From Candidatus Omnitrophota bacterium (GTDB lineage: Bacteria; Omnitrophota; Gorgyraeia; Duberdicusellales; 4484-171): a stretch of 13,198 nt of DNA. Of the stretch, positions 1-12,100 are shown in pieces. Position 1 is the first letter of the stretch. Every line of letters begins with the position of its first letter. The stretch covers positions 1 through 13,198 of the forward strand of contig JAMWDA010000024.1 in assembly GCA_023818995.1 (NCBI GenBank), in the 5' to 3' direction. Under the pieces are notes generated by a model. The model saw only the letters and a program-made list of their open reading frames with translations. It ran no database searches and was not told where the DNA came from. The translations under genes were made by a program, and so were the position numbers.

Positions 1-138
1 GAGACAAAGGGTGAAGGACTCATATCCATTGCAAAGAGCATGGGATATGGTGATGAAAAGATGCTGCTTCAGGATTATTCCTATTACACAGGTCAGATAA
101 GAAGAATTTATAAGGATATTTTTCAATGTCTCTTATAG
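1..138 (+). CDS. C-terminal fragment, probable glutamine-synthetase adenylyltransferase (GlnE-like), 5' partial
   Basis: Frame 1 is open from the window edge to TAG at 136-138 and gives 45 residues. The stretch IAKSMGYGDEKMLLQDYSYY followed by TGQIRRIYKDIF fits the C-terminal pattern of GlnE: a hydrophobic helix with LGY/MGY, then an acidic turn, then LLxDYxxxTxxIRxIYxxIF near the stop. GlnE adenylylates and deadenylylates glutamine synthetase in the cytosol in response to PII and glutamine. Only the last helices are present, so no catalytic residue can be checked, and an unrelated helical C-terminus remains possible. The gene converges on the giant minus-strand gene, and 119 bases overlap it. 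The residues after the conserved part (QCLL) may belong to a junction. That this is real coding sequence is more certain than its name. Confidence 0.58.
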   Translation, partial: ETKGEGLISIAKSMGYGDEKMLLQDYSYYTGQIRRIYKDIFQCLL

Positions 139-183
139 CATTAAAAAGGCGTTGATTAAGAGATGGGTTCCCCTTCACCCTTT
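6..183. repeat. 12-bp inverted repeat flanking the overlap region
   Basis: AAAGGGTGAAGG at 6-17 is the exact reverse complement of 172-183. The arms bracket the overlap of the two convergent genes, about 154 bases apart. This is too far apart for a normal terminator hairpin, and no T-run follows. It may be chance or may mark a rearrangement. Confidence 0.5.
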
Positions 184-3100
184 TAATAATCTCCTTTCCT
201 CTCTTTCTTAGTTGAGGATAATAATCAAAGATAATCTTTGCTCCGATATGTCGCTTTTCGTGGTCTAGATATTTAGAATCAAATAAAAATATAACCTTGT
301 CAAAATCATCTATCTTAATTTGTTTCCCCAATAAATTTAGTAAGTACTTTGCTGCGCGAGCATTAGGGGGTACCATACCACCCATTATCAAATTCTCATG
401 ATTGGTGCCATAAATTTTCTTCTCAAGTTTCTTCATTTCTTCTCGAGTCATGTATATAACTCTCACATTATTATTATATGCTGTAGTACCTCCTCTTTCC
501 CACTGCTGGATAAATTTAAGATCTACTACATAATGCGGCATCACTTCAGGAGCAAAAAGAATTTCTTTAACCCTCTTAATAAAATCAATAAATCTCCCAC
601 CCACCAAATCACCTTCTCTACCCACTTCCTTAATTACCTTTTTATCATTATCGCCTAACTTAAGTTTACTAAACTCCTCTTCAGAAATAGCCTCAGCATG
701 CCATACAATCCTGCCATCGGATAATTTAGCACTACTCTCTATCTTTATCGCTCCTTTTACATCGGGTAAACTTACATAGTAAATGCCATCTCTATGGTAA
801 ATATCTATATCCTTACCTTCCTCTTGGTAAAATCCTCTTAAAATATCTAATGCATGTTGTAAATTAAACACAGGAATAATTTTGTCTGAGGTAACTATAT
901 ACTCTTTATCTTCGCTAAATAAGTTATTTAATAGGTTGGCAATATCTTCTTGTCCAAGCTTTCTCAAAGCTTCTACCAAGCAATTCTCACCTTCTACATC
1001 TGGCTGTCCACGAATATCTATTTTGCCATATACAACTACCGTTATCGGTGGAATATCTTTGCCATCTAATCTGTTAATAATAAAAAGAATATTAAGAATG
1101 TCGTTATTATTCAAAACCACTTTATTACTCCCATATTTAATATCTGTTATCTTAATCTCTCTCATCTTCATACTATTGCCACATATTTCTTTGTATGGTA
1201 TATATAAAGCCTGATTTAGATTTTCTAATTTCTCTATTATCTCTGGATAAGCTTTAAGAAACTCTTTGTGGGCTTCTACTGCTTTTTGGTGGGAGCCAGT
1301 TTCACATTCAACTTTCCCATGTAGAGCAATGGCTTGGAGGGCAATTGATTTTTCGCTCGCACTAAATAACTCATTAAATCTTTCCCAAACCTCTTTTGAG
1401 AAGTAAACCTCTAAGATGCCATCTACTACCCTCTCATAAATAAATACTGGCGGAGCATTGGCTGGCTGGCTGGTCAAAACAAAGAATTTAACCGGCATAC
1501 CTGCTATATGAGAAACACCTCCCTTAAATTCATCAATCTCTTCGTATTTCTTTTCATTAATCACTCCCTCAATTTCCTTAATATCCTCCTCACCCAAATT
1601 CCCAAAGAAGCCTTGGTTTTCTTTAGGCATAGAAGTAGTAGTAATCCTTTCAATAATAGCAGTAATCTGAGAATCATCTAATTTTTCTTGATTGGTGGAA
1701 TTAATAATAACTTGCTTATTAACTTGCTTATCTTCAACTTTAATATCATCCAAACTAACTTTGTTATTATTTGCCCAATTTTCTACAATTGAAGAAACTT
1801 CATTTCTTAATTCTTGGTTCTTATCTTTTAATAAAGGTACCAACTTGATAATATGTGTAGCGGAATTTAATTCCCTGAATTGGGTGTAGATTTCCTTTAT
1901 CTTTATGAGTGCGGTAATCCTTACCGATATATCTATTTTCTCGTCTATAGCAATACTTAAGCAAGTATTCAATAATCTTTCCGCACGATTTCTTATCTCT
2001 TTCTTTTCTTTACGGGATTTATCTTTAGTATCTAATTTATTATTACTTACACTATTTATCAGTCCTGATAAAAAACTACTGTCATTTTTTCCTTTTGAAG
2101 CGTAACCAATAGAGGCTAAAATAGGTAATACTAAATCATAATATTCTTCTCTTTCAGCAATATTTTGTATTACCTCCTTTGCTTTATTTTTAATTTCCTC
2201 CTTTGCTTTATTTTTAATTTTATTACCTAACTCCTTATCTGCTACTATCTTTACCAATATACGCAAAGGATTATGAGATTCACAAACCCACTCTAATAAT
2301 TTGTCAAGTTCATCTAATGCCGTAGAGATATCCTTTAACTTTTCATCTTTGTATGCGCCTTCTAATCTCTCTACATAATAATCTATGGGATGTTTGAAAA
2401 GCAATAATGAATTATCAGTAACTTCCGCAGGATTAAATTTAATATCAAAATTAACAGTAATCGTGTAGCTATCCTTTATTCTTTGCTTTACTGACTTATA
2501 TATGGTCTTTTTACCTCCATACTCAATTCTTAACTTCTCACATACCCATTTTAGATATCCTTCATCTTCTATTACACCTGTCATAAGAAACTTAGCAAAG
2601 GCAAGTCTTCTTAAAGCATTTTCAGACATTAAAATTAAAGCAATAATTCTTTCTTCTTCGGTTTTATCTTTCGCCCTAACATTACCAATCTCTCTGATCT
2701 GTCTTACAATCTCTTCATTAATTATGAATTCTTTTATATTTTCATCACTAAACTTTAATATCAATAATTTCAGTATTTTTCTTTCTTCTTTACTTAATCC
2801 TTTTATTTCTCTCTTTAATTCTTTATACCAACTTTTTGCCTTATCTTCTACTACATCCTCAAAGATATAAATCTCCTTGCTATCTATGGATATGGCTGAG
2901 AGCGGTAATTTTTCTGTTACGCTTTCTTTATCTTCCGTGGTAAGATAATAGATACTTTTTCCTTCGCGTTGTTCAACTTTATTTACTTTAAATACCTTCA
3001 ATCTCTTATTAACATATACTGCCCGTAGTTGTTTATTTTTAGAAGTAAAGTGAGAATTGATTGCGTTCATTACCTCTTTGATATCATCTTCTGTTAAATC

Positions 3101-6100
3101 ATACGCTTGCATACGTGTTAATAAATTATTTATGCTGCTCAATAACTCATCTGAGTCATTATCTAATTGAGATATTGTATTAATCAATGCATTTTTAAAT
3201 TGGTCATTACCTTTACTATTCTCTTCTTCCTTGGGTAAAAGCCAAGGTGAATATTTACCAATTATAGCTCTTGCATTCTTACAAAGTGGGATATCTTTTA
3301 ATTCTGTTACTTGAATTATACCACTTACATTCTGTCTCTTTACCCGGCTTATATCATTATCTTCATTTTGTAAACCACCCATAAGAGGAAGGGAAAGAAT
3401 AAATAAATATGCGGATGATGTTCTTGAACTCCCCAATATTTTCTCTAAACCAATTTTACTCAAGACTCCCCAGATAAAGATACTGAACCCGATAATAGCA
3501 AAAATCTTAGAATGGGAAAGAGGAGCGATTAGAATTAATCCAATTCCACCTATAAAGAGTAATTTTCCAAAAACCTTTGAGAACTTATCCACAATGTTAT
3601 TTGCTTTTTCAAATGCTATTTGTTCATTTACCTTTCTCATCTTTACTCTTGCAATTAATCCTTTTAACAATCTTGAACCATCAGCAGGAGAGAAAGGTAA
3701 GAAGAAATTAAATAAGCCAAGCACCAAATTAATCCAGGCAAAATTAGATAAACCTAAAGCAAAGAATAATCTTGCAAGTAAGAAATTGCTCATCGGCCCG
3801 GCTAAAGCAATCCAAAATTCCTGTTTAGAATTCTCCCAACTTCTGCCTTCTTTATTTCTTCCAATATTAGCTACTGCTCCTAAAGCTAACCTAATTGAAT
3901 CCGTTGGGAAACCGAATCCTTTCGCAGTTAAGGAGTGACATACTTCATGGAATAATACAAATGCCAATATTATGGTAAGAATCTGCCATTTGGTAAATAA
4001 TAATATTCCCAGCAAAGCAAAACTCCAATGTATGCCAAAGTAAATATTGGTGAAAGGTATCCTTACCTCTACTGCTCCCCTCTTAGCTCTAAACCACGCT
4101 CGCTTCTCTCTTCCTTCTTTGAAAACATATACCGGTTTACCAAATTTTTTCTTTTCACTCTTAGAAAATCGGACAGGTGAATAGATAGAAAATTCGTCTC
4201 GTATAGGCTCAACTTGTGCAGCTTCTCCTTTCTCATTAAGAACAAGCCAATATGTAGAGAGTGTATTATTATTATTTGGAAATAGAAATGCACCTAAAAC
4301 AGTGATAATCTTCCCTTCTTTAGACATTATTAATAAAGGTTCATTTTCTGAATTGAAGTATTCTTGGATTTTATCAGCATCTGCCATATATAAATAAACA
4401 GACCTATTTAACTTTTTAATTATTCTTATAAGATTTAATTCGTATTTACCTTCTAATATCAATCCGATTATGCACTGGGCAATTTCTCTCCTCTTGATAT
4501 TAAAGGTTATGGCTAAAGATTCAATAACATAAGGTAAAGCGCCTGTTTTGTTTGTGTCTAAGTTATTTATTAGGTCATCAAGTTTACCTATAATAACATT
4601 CTTTTCACCCTCAGATTTAGGCAATAAATATTTTGACAACTCGGAAAGGCCTTTTTCTTCTAAAAATTCTTTAGCCTTATTTATTTCCAACTTATTATTC
4701 TTCTTATTTAAATTTAAACGGGATAATTCATCTTTGTATTCCCTAAGCTTATCAATATATCTATCTAATACCAACTCACCTTGAAGTGAGTGTGCATTTT
4801 CATCATTAAACTCTACATCCTCCTCCTCGTGTATATCATACTTACCTTTTAACGCTGCAAAATTCATCCTCCAAACTTCTTCGCCAATCTCTGAGAAACG
4901 AATTTTTCCTTTTTCTCCCAAACGCAAGAGATAGAGGAATTTATTTAAGTTTTCTTCTGTCTCATTTATTACAAAATTATCATCTAAATTCTTAAATACA
5001 GCCTTAACTAAACGTTGTAAACCTTGAAGAGAAACATTTCCATTTCCATCTCCAACTTCCTTTAAGACTTTAGGAACATTATATAAGAATAATAATCTCC
5101 TGCGATAATACTCGTATTCGGCAAGCTTTCTCTCTATATCGTAGTCGTTATCGGTCAACTCTCTCTGACTCCCGCTATTTCTAATCCTAACAATATCCTC
5201 AGCTTTGTCTATTTCCTTATTTATCTCATCAACTTTTTCTTGAATAGGTTTAGCCACCTTCTGTGCAGAAACCTTCTGAGCTACTTCTAATATTGACTGG
5301 CGGCAAACTAAGGCTGGTTTGTTTTCAGCTTCTATTGCCTCCTTCAATCCTTGAAGTATTCTCTTCAATGTAATATACTTACGAGCTTTAATAATCCTAT
5401 CAGTTACTTTTTTATTTTCATCCCAATTATTATTATTTAACTGTGCTATCATCACATCTATATCTTCTCTTCTTTTGTGTATTTTTTCCCCTTTTTTAGT
5501 AGTTTTATTCTTATTATTCCAAGCTATAAGCAAATTCTTATATGCCTTCAGTAACTCTATTATCTCCTCTTTTGCCTCACCTAATGTCTTGGGATTATTT
5601 TTATTAAGTAAATTATCAATCACACCCTGTGCTTCTTTTAATCCCACCCTAAAATTCCTATTTGGGTTATTACTCTTATTATTTTCTAAATCATTAATAA
5701 CCTTCCTTATCTCCTCAATAACCGATGAATAATCCTCTTTTTGTCTCTTTATAGCTTTGAGTTCTGTAATCAAGGTTTTAATCTGCTCAAAAGTTTTGGT
5801 AAACACATCTATTACATCTGTGTCTTCTTCTCTCTGCCAATAACTTACCTTTCCTTCTCTTTCTACACTTGCCTCTGCCCATCTTTTAACCATAGAAACT
5901 AACTTAGTCAGCATATTTTCTAATTCTTTCTTTACCTTATTCTTAATATTCTTATCTTTAATCTTACTTAAAATTGATTCCGTAAACTGAATTGTAATAC
6001 CCTCAAAACTAAATCCTGATAAAATGTTGTTAAATTTCTGTCCTAACAACTCCTTTAACTTATCTTTTCCTATAAGATGTACCCTTAAATCACGTTCTGT

Positions 6101-9100
6101 GGTATGAGTGAGAGCCTCTATTGCTTTTACTTTCTCCTCAGGAGTCTTATTACTATCCTCTAAAATTGTTCTTATGGTGTAATAAAAATCTTTTCTTATC
6201 TCATCTCCTCTATTTATACCAGTTAAAGTAACACCTGTAGCAATCCCTTCATTTTCCTTAAAACCAAAGTGTTCTTCTGCCTTATCTATTGCTTTAGAAA
6301 TCTTTGTGGCAAGTTTTTCTGCATACATTCGGAGAAACTCACATATCTTATCCTGTGTATTCTCTTCACCAAATAAAAATTTCATTGCTTCTTCGTTTTG
6401 GGAAATAAGTTTACCTGCCCTTTCTTCCCAAATGTTAGGACCGGTTTTTTGAAGAGAATCAAGAGATGATCTTATTCCTTCTTTTGGATCTTCATTGGGT
6501 ATTTCTTCTGGATCTTCATTGGGTATTGCTAGCACTTCATTAAGAGCTTTACGAGCTTTTGCTTTCTTTGCCTCCTCTTTTAAATCCTCAATATTTTTCT
6601 GGTTACGAGGATCAACTAAGAAACTAAGAGATGTATACCCTTCATATTTCTTTTTATCCTCTTCAGGTAATAGCCCTATAGCCTTCTGAATACCTTGGGA
6701 TAAGTTTTGTAATTTTCCAACTAACGCCTTTACTGCCTCAATATTAACTTTTCCATCATTACCTATTATTGCTACTTCCTCAACATCTATTTTTACTGTT
6801 CTATGATGTAAGGATGAGAACCACAAAATCATCCCTAAAACCTGAGAATATTTCTCCTCATTATTTTTATGAACAATCTTTCCAGCAATTTCCTTAGCAC
6901 TCTCAAGGGTAAGTTGTCCCTGCTCTTTTTCATCCTGGGGTTCTCCCTGCTCATTTTTTCGCTCAATCGCCTTGTGCATCTCGTTAAGAATCTTCTTCTC
7001 CTTTCTTAAAGGTAACTGAGCAAATTTATTAGCTAACCATTTAACCACACCAAACAAAACTCCTATAACCATAAATAAAAGTATACGTGCAAAAAATTGA
7101 TGAATGCTTAGAGCTGAACTAAACAAATTAATTAAACCAAAGTGATTAGCAACAAAATTAATCAGAAAATTAACAATCATCAGAGGAATTATTTTACCCA
7201 TAACCACAGGATTGGCTGAATCTGTTTTTCTTTCTCTACGATTCACTCTATTATACAGAAACTCGGCAAAATTATTATTGCTAACCATCTCTAACACCTC
7301 TTTAAATTTGGTGCGTTTGCTAACAAATTTCTCTGTTTTTAACTTTTGAGGTTTATTTATCCAATCCCATGCCTCTTTTACCTCACCAAATTCAGGAAAC
7401 CCTGCTAATCTATAAAACTCATCAGGATCAAAATTACCTATATTTAATTTCTCAAAAAGCTCAACCAGTTTTTTAGCCTCTGATATTCTTTTCCAATTAC
7501 TTAACTTCGTGGGATGAGTATAAGAAAGATAGGCAAAGGTAAAACGAAGAGCATCTTCATCAATATCAATCCTCTCTCTTCCCAAAAGCTTACTCAATAT
7601 TTTTTTAGCCTCATCTAACTTACGAGGTAACTTATTCCCTCTATAATCCTCGTATTTACGGATAAATCTACTCAATCTACGCACATCTCTATTACCTTTG
7701 AGAGGATAGTCTAAAATAAAGGATGTGACTTCATCCAAAACTGGTTTTTGTTTCTCGTAATTACGTCTTGCCCACCAATTAGGAGAAATCAGGGGTATTC
7801 TTCTCCTACTTAACTCTAAATGCAAAGTAACATAGCCGGGATTACTCATCAGCTCATCTAACAACTCTTTTCTTGTCCATCCATAAGCATTTTCCTGCTG
7901 AACTTTTGATAATAAAGCGCAATATATTTCTCCCATACTAACGGCAAGAGCTAAACTCTTAAAATCAGTATAATTAGATAAGGGTGTTATTTGAGGAATA
8001 GCTAAGAAAGTAAGTATATCGGCAAGTTCTTTCTTTTGATCATTTGTAAGGTCTTCTTGATTATAAACTTCCTTGGCAGGTTCTTTCTTTTGATCATTTG
8101 TAAGGTCTTCTTGATTATAAACTTCCTTGATATATTGATAAACAGATTTAATATAAGTCAATTTTTTATCCGGAGGAAGAGCACTTAGAGGAGTGTTTTT
8201 ATGCTCGTTTTCAAGATTTCCACGAAATTTATTACTTTCATTATCTAAATCTAAAATTAGCTTAACTAATAAAGGAGGTCCAGTAGAAGGATTAGATTCT
8301 AAAATTTGAGCAATTAGTGTTAAAATCTCATCTCCCCTAAGCATCCTATGATGGATATCTTGATAGAAGCTTGGTTTGCCACCTTCATATTTATCGAAGA
8401 ATTTCTCGTCATTTTCAGGGTTTAATTTGTGCAAGACCTTAGCTATCTTTGGATTCCTACTCACATCACCAGGAACGCGCACAGCCTCAGGTAAGATTCT
8501 ATCCTCAAAACTCCGTGCAGTCATAACAATATCCTCAAAACTACGCGCTTTCTGGAAACACATACTCTCTTGTATAGTTTCCTTCTTAAGTGAATCGTAA
8601 TTATTTATTGCCCGCCTTGCTGAATCTCTTAATCTTTTTGCTTCTAAGCGAGACAGATTAGAGACATCTTTATTTCTAGCAATCTCATCAAAGATTTTTT
8701 CTGCCTGCTGCAACACACCCCTAATATTTTGACGCAAAACATCTTCTCCTTCCAGAGAATAAGGAGAAAGGGCTAAATCGCTATCTGTAACCCTATATCT
8801 ATTTCTGATTGCCTGATGTAACTTTTCTTCAAGGAACTTAGATTCTTCTGATTTTTCTCTCTCTTCCTTATTCTTATCCCCATTAATTTCTTCTGCCCGA
8901 CGTAACATACTCTTTATAGACTCAATAATTAATGAGTGAAGTGCCTCTCGGCTATTATGAAGCAGTGCCTCAGAAATATTGATAATATCGCGATAATGGG
9001 CATTAGTAAGTAAATTGCTTAAATCCTTGTCCTCAGATTTGTAAGAACTTACTGTCTCATCTATTATATTCTTACGTGTTTTCTCTCCCTGTGATAATAA

Positions 9101-12100
9101 AGGACGTTCCAGCTCATTTTCTATCTTTTTCTTTACCTCCTCTGGTAATTTTCCTTCATTTTGTATAAAGTTATTTTTATCACATAAGACAATTCGCTCT
9201 CCTTGCTCACCTTGGCGGTTATTTCTATATATTGCCTGTAATAAATCTGAGTATGTCCAATTCTCTCCATCTACAATAAGAAGGTCACGCTCACCCTCAT
9301 AACTATATCCTGTAGCACCACGAACATTAGAGAGGATTATTGTCTTCTCATTTTCTTTCTTTTGTAGTCTATTGATATCCCATACATTATCATCATTACT
9401 AATTTCCGGCGTCTGCCCATCAATAATTTTAATTTCATCCATACCAAATTCCTTCCCTAATTTATCCCTCAACTCTTTTAATAATTCCTCGTTATAACAG
9501 AAAATAAGCATACCCTTATATCCTTTATGTGCCCTCACTAGTTCTACTACCTTATCTATCCTATCCTTACTTTCTACGGAAAGCACCTGGGCATTAAATA
9601 TCGTCTCACTGATGATAAACACTCCCTTACCTAAGTGCAATCTATGTAACATCTCTACACCAGCTAATGTCCCTGAATAACCTAAAACTGAAGTAAAAGG
9701 ACTAAATCTTAACACTTCAGCTAAAGTCGCCTGATGTGTGGTTTCCGTAACATAGATTTTATCCCAATTTATTTCTACCTTATCTTGCTCTTTTCTTTTT
9801 TCATTTTCTCTTTCCTCTTTTATTAACAATGCCGTGAAATATACTGGGTCACTTATTTCCTTATCTATCTGAACCTTTCCTCTATCTTTTGGCTTAGGTA
9901 CTCCATCAACAAATTCATATCTATTACCATCACTAAATCTTGCTTCTAAACAGGCATAAACTGCAGTAGGATTGAGGTTTTTATTATGTATATCTTGCAT
10001 TGCTACCTCATTTAATCCGAATTTTCCATCTAAACCATGGTAAACCATTGGCTCTTCACTTTCCTCTACTGACTTTTTGTCGCTACCCTCCCTAAGAGCA
10101 GCTACCCAATCATAAGCTTTCTCTACTTGTTCTCTACTTAATCCTACCTCAGCTAAGGCTTTAGTAATATGTTTGTGCCCGCCACCAATAATATATGTTA
10201 CTCTATCCGAGAAAGGTATGTGCAGCTCGTCAATTCTCACTATATCCTGGCCGATAAGGGTAGCTAATAAGTCAGGGTCATTTATATTACGAATATGGCC
10301 AAACTGTGTCTGACTAAACACCACAATCTTATTAGGATTAGATAATGCCTCTTTTAAACCTGAAGAATTACTATCGCTATTTCTTAAATCTAACATTTCT
10401 TCATCTGCACTCACCAATTCTAAACCAAAACGAGCTAATAATGGTCGGACAATCTTACCCTTCTCCCCTGGAGGATTTACTAATCCCGATACCTCATCGG
10501 TTTTAACTACCCAAACCATATTTACCTTGGGATTTAGTAAAGACCACACGATATACTCCATTGCTCCACCTAATGTCTTTCCTCCTGATGCCTCAAGAGC
10601 AATACTCTGTTCAGATAAAAGACCCAAAACCATCTGTAATTGCTCGCTTGCCTTTTTCGTGTCAAAAACTTTATTTTCTTCATTTTCTTTTTCATTTTCT
10701 TCTTTTTCATTTTCAAATTCTTTTCTTATAAATTCAAAACCTTCCTTTAATGCTCTTGCCAGTATCTTCATAGCTGCGGTAGTTGGATCATCTTGTTCTA
10801 AACCACTTAGTATAGATTCTCTTACTATTCTGGCAATTATCTGCTCTTTAAATTTTATTATTTCTCCATCATTCTCATTTATATTATTTAAATCAACATT
10901 ATTATTCTTTCCAAGATATATTCCTTCGAGGTCGACCCCTTTAGATTTAGCTTTCTCTATAAGTTCTTGTAATTTATTATTTACATCAACTTCAACCGGC
11001 TTATATTCACCAAATTCTTTTATTAGCAAATTGACTATCGTTGCTTTCTCAATTTCTTCTGGTGTAAGTTGTTTATTATTATTATCATAATCATCATACC
11101 TATTTAATAATTTTTCTAGTTCACTTCCTTCTTTTGCACTTAATATTAAACTTTCATTTTTACACACTACTTTCAGAGAGCTTATATCCTCTTTAGTTAA
11201 TATCGTGAATGCTTTTTTCAGAAGTAGTGTTTTTTTGACGAATTCTTTCCATTTAGGATGTTTGTCATCAATAACAATACCTCCGATTTTAACAATTTTT
11301 CTTTTCTTGGGTGTATTCCAGGCATTCCAGGCATTTTCTAAATTTTCAACTGATTCTCTTTCTATAGCTTCACCTACTTTAACATCCACAGTACTGTTTA
11401 TTATCTCTACAGGAATATAAGCATATCTATTCAAGCCAATCTTTACCCTGATTTTTTGCTGAGAACCATTATTTTCCGCCTCTCGTTGTGCATTTCCAAG
11501 CTCTTTAAGAGATACCTTCTTAGTAAGATACCAATTCATTGCCGCCGTTTCAGAAGGTATAGCCCCATCAAAATTCTCCCTAATATATTCAATCCTTATA
11601 TCTCTCTCCGCCCTCAAAGTTTCTTTAATGGGAAGAGCACCTTGGTAGTTTTTCTCTTCCAAAGCATACTTACTTTTTACCACTTCTATTGCCTTATTTT
11701 TTATTAATCTTATTAGTGGTTTTAACTCTTTATTATTCTCACCCCTTAACCATGCGTTTTCATAATCTATTATTGCTTGTTGGAAATCTATCTGGGCAGA
11801 GATTAAATCTTTCTTTTCTTTATTTTGTTCTTCCTTCAATTCACTCTCAAGTTTGCTCTTTTCCTCTTCTGCATCCTCTCTCCTCTTAAAATGTCCACCT
11901 ACTATATGAGCAAAAATATCTCTGGCATGAGAAGATAACTTACCGACGAAATCAATCCTACTGTAAGGATCAACTTCATTAACTACCTCTGTCACATCTA
12001 ACTTATTATCACCTCCTTGTAAGTTCTTAATAAGTTCCTCAATTATATTAACCGCTTCTTGCTTATTACCTTTTAACAATTCCTTTGCTGCTTTTTCTAA

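Noticed and set aside
6..183. 12-bp inverted repeat as a transcription terminator for the convergent genes
   Set aside because: The arms are 154 bases apart, lie inside coding sequence and lack a T-run. I keep it only as a possible junction mark.
2502..2870. Plus-strand open frame of 122 codons
   Set aside because: Same shadow effect: Ser/Ile/Leu-rich, no domain, fully inside the giant gene.
3594..3938. Plus-strand open frame of 114 codons
   Set aside because: It lies antisense to the M50 active-site region, whose motifs are clear on the minus strand.
4069..4293. Second minus-strand frame of 74 codons
   Set aside because: It overlaps the giant frame in another phase and has no recognisable content.
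8021..8129. CRISPR-type repeats
   Set aside because: The copies are directly adjacent without spacers and encode protein in frame.
9164..10666. Housekeeping secA
   Set aside because: The motifs diverge (DELH, YRNNRQG), the SecA scaffold and wing domains are not visible, and it is embedded in a giant chain.
10527..11090. Plus-strand open frame of 187 codons
   Set aside because: It is antisense to the SecA-like core and the preceding linker. Its Ser/Phe/Leu-rich translation is the expected shadow of Lys/Glu/Asn-rich coding DNA on the other strand.
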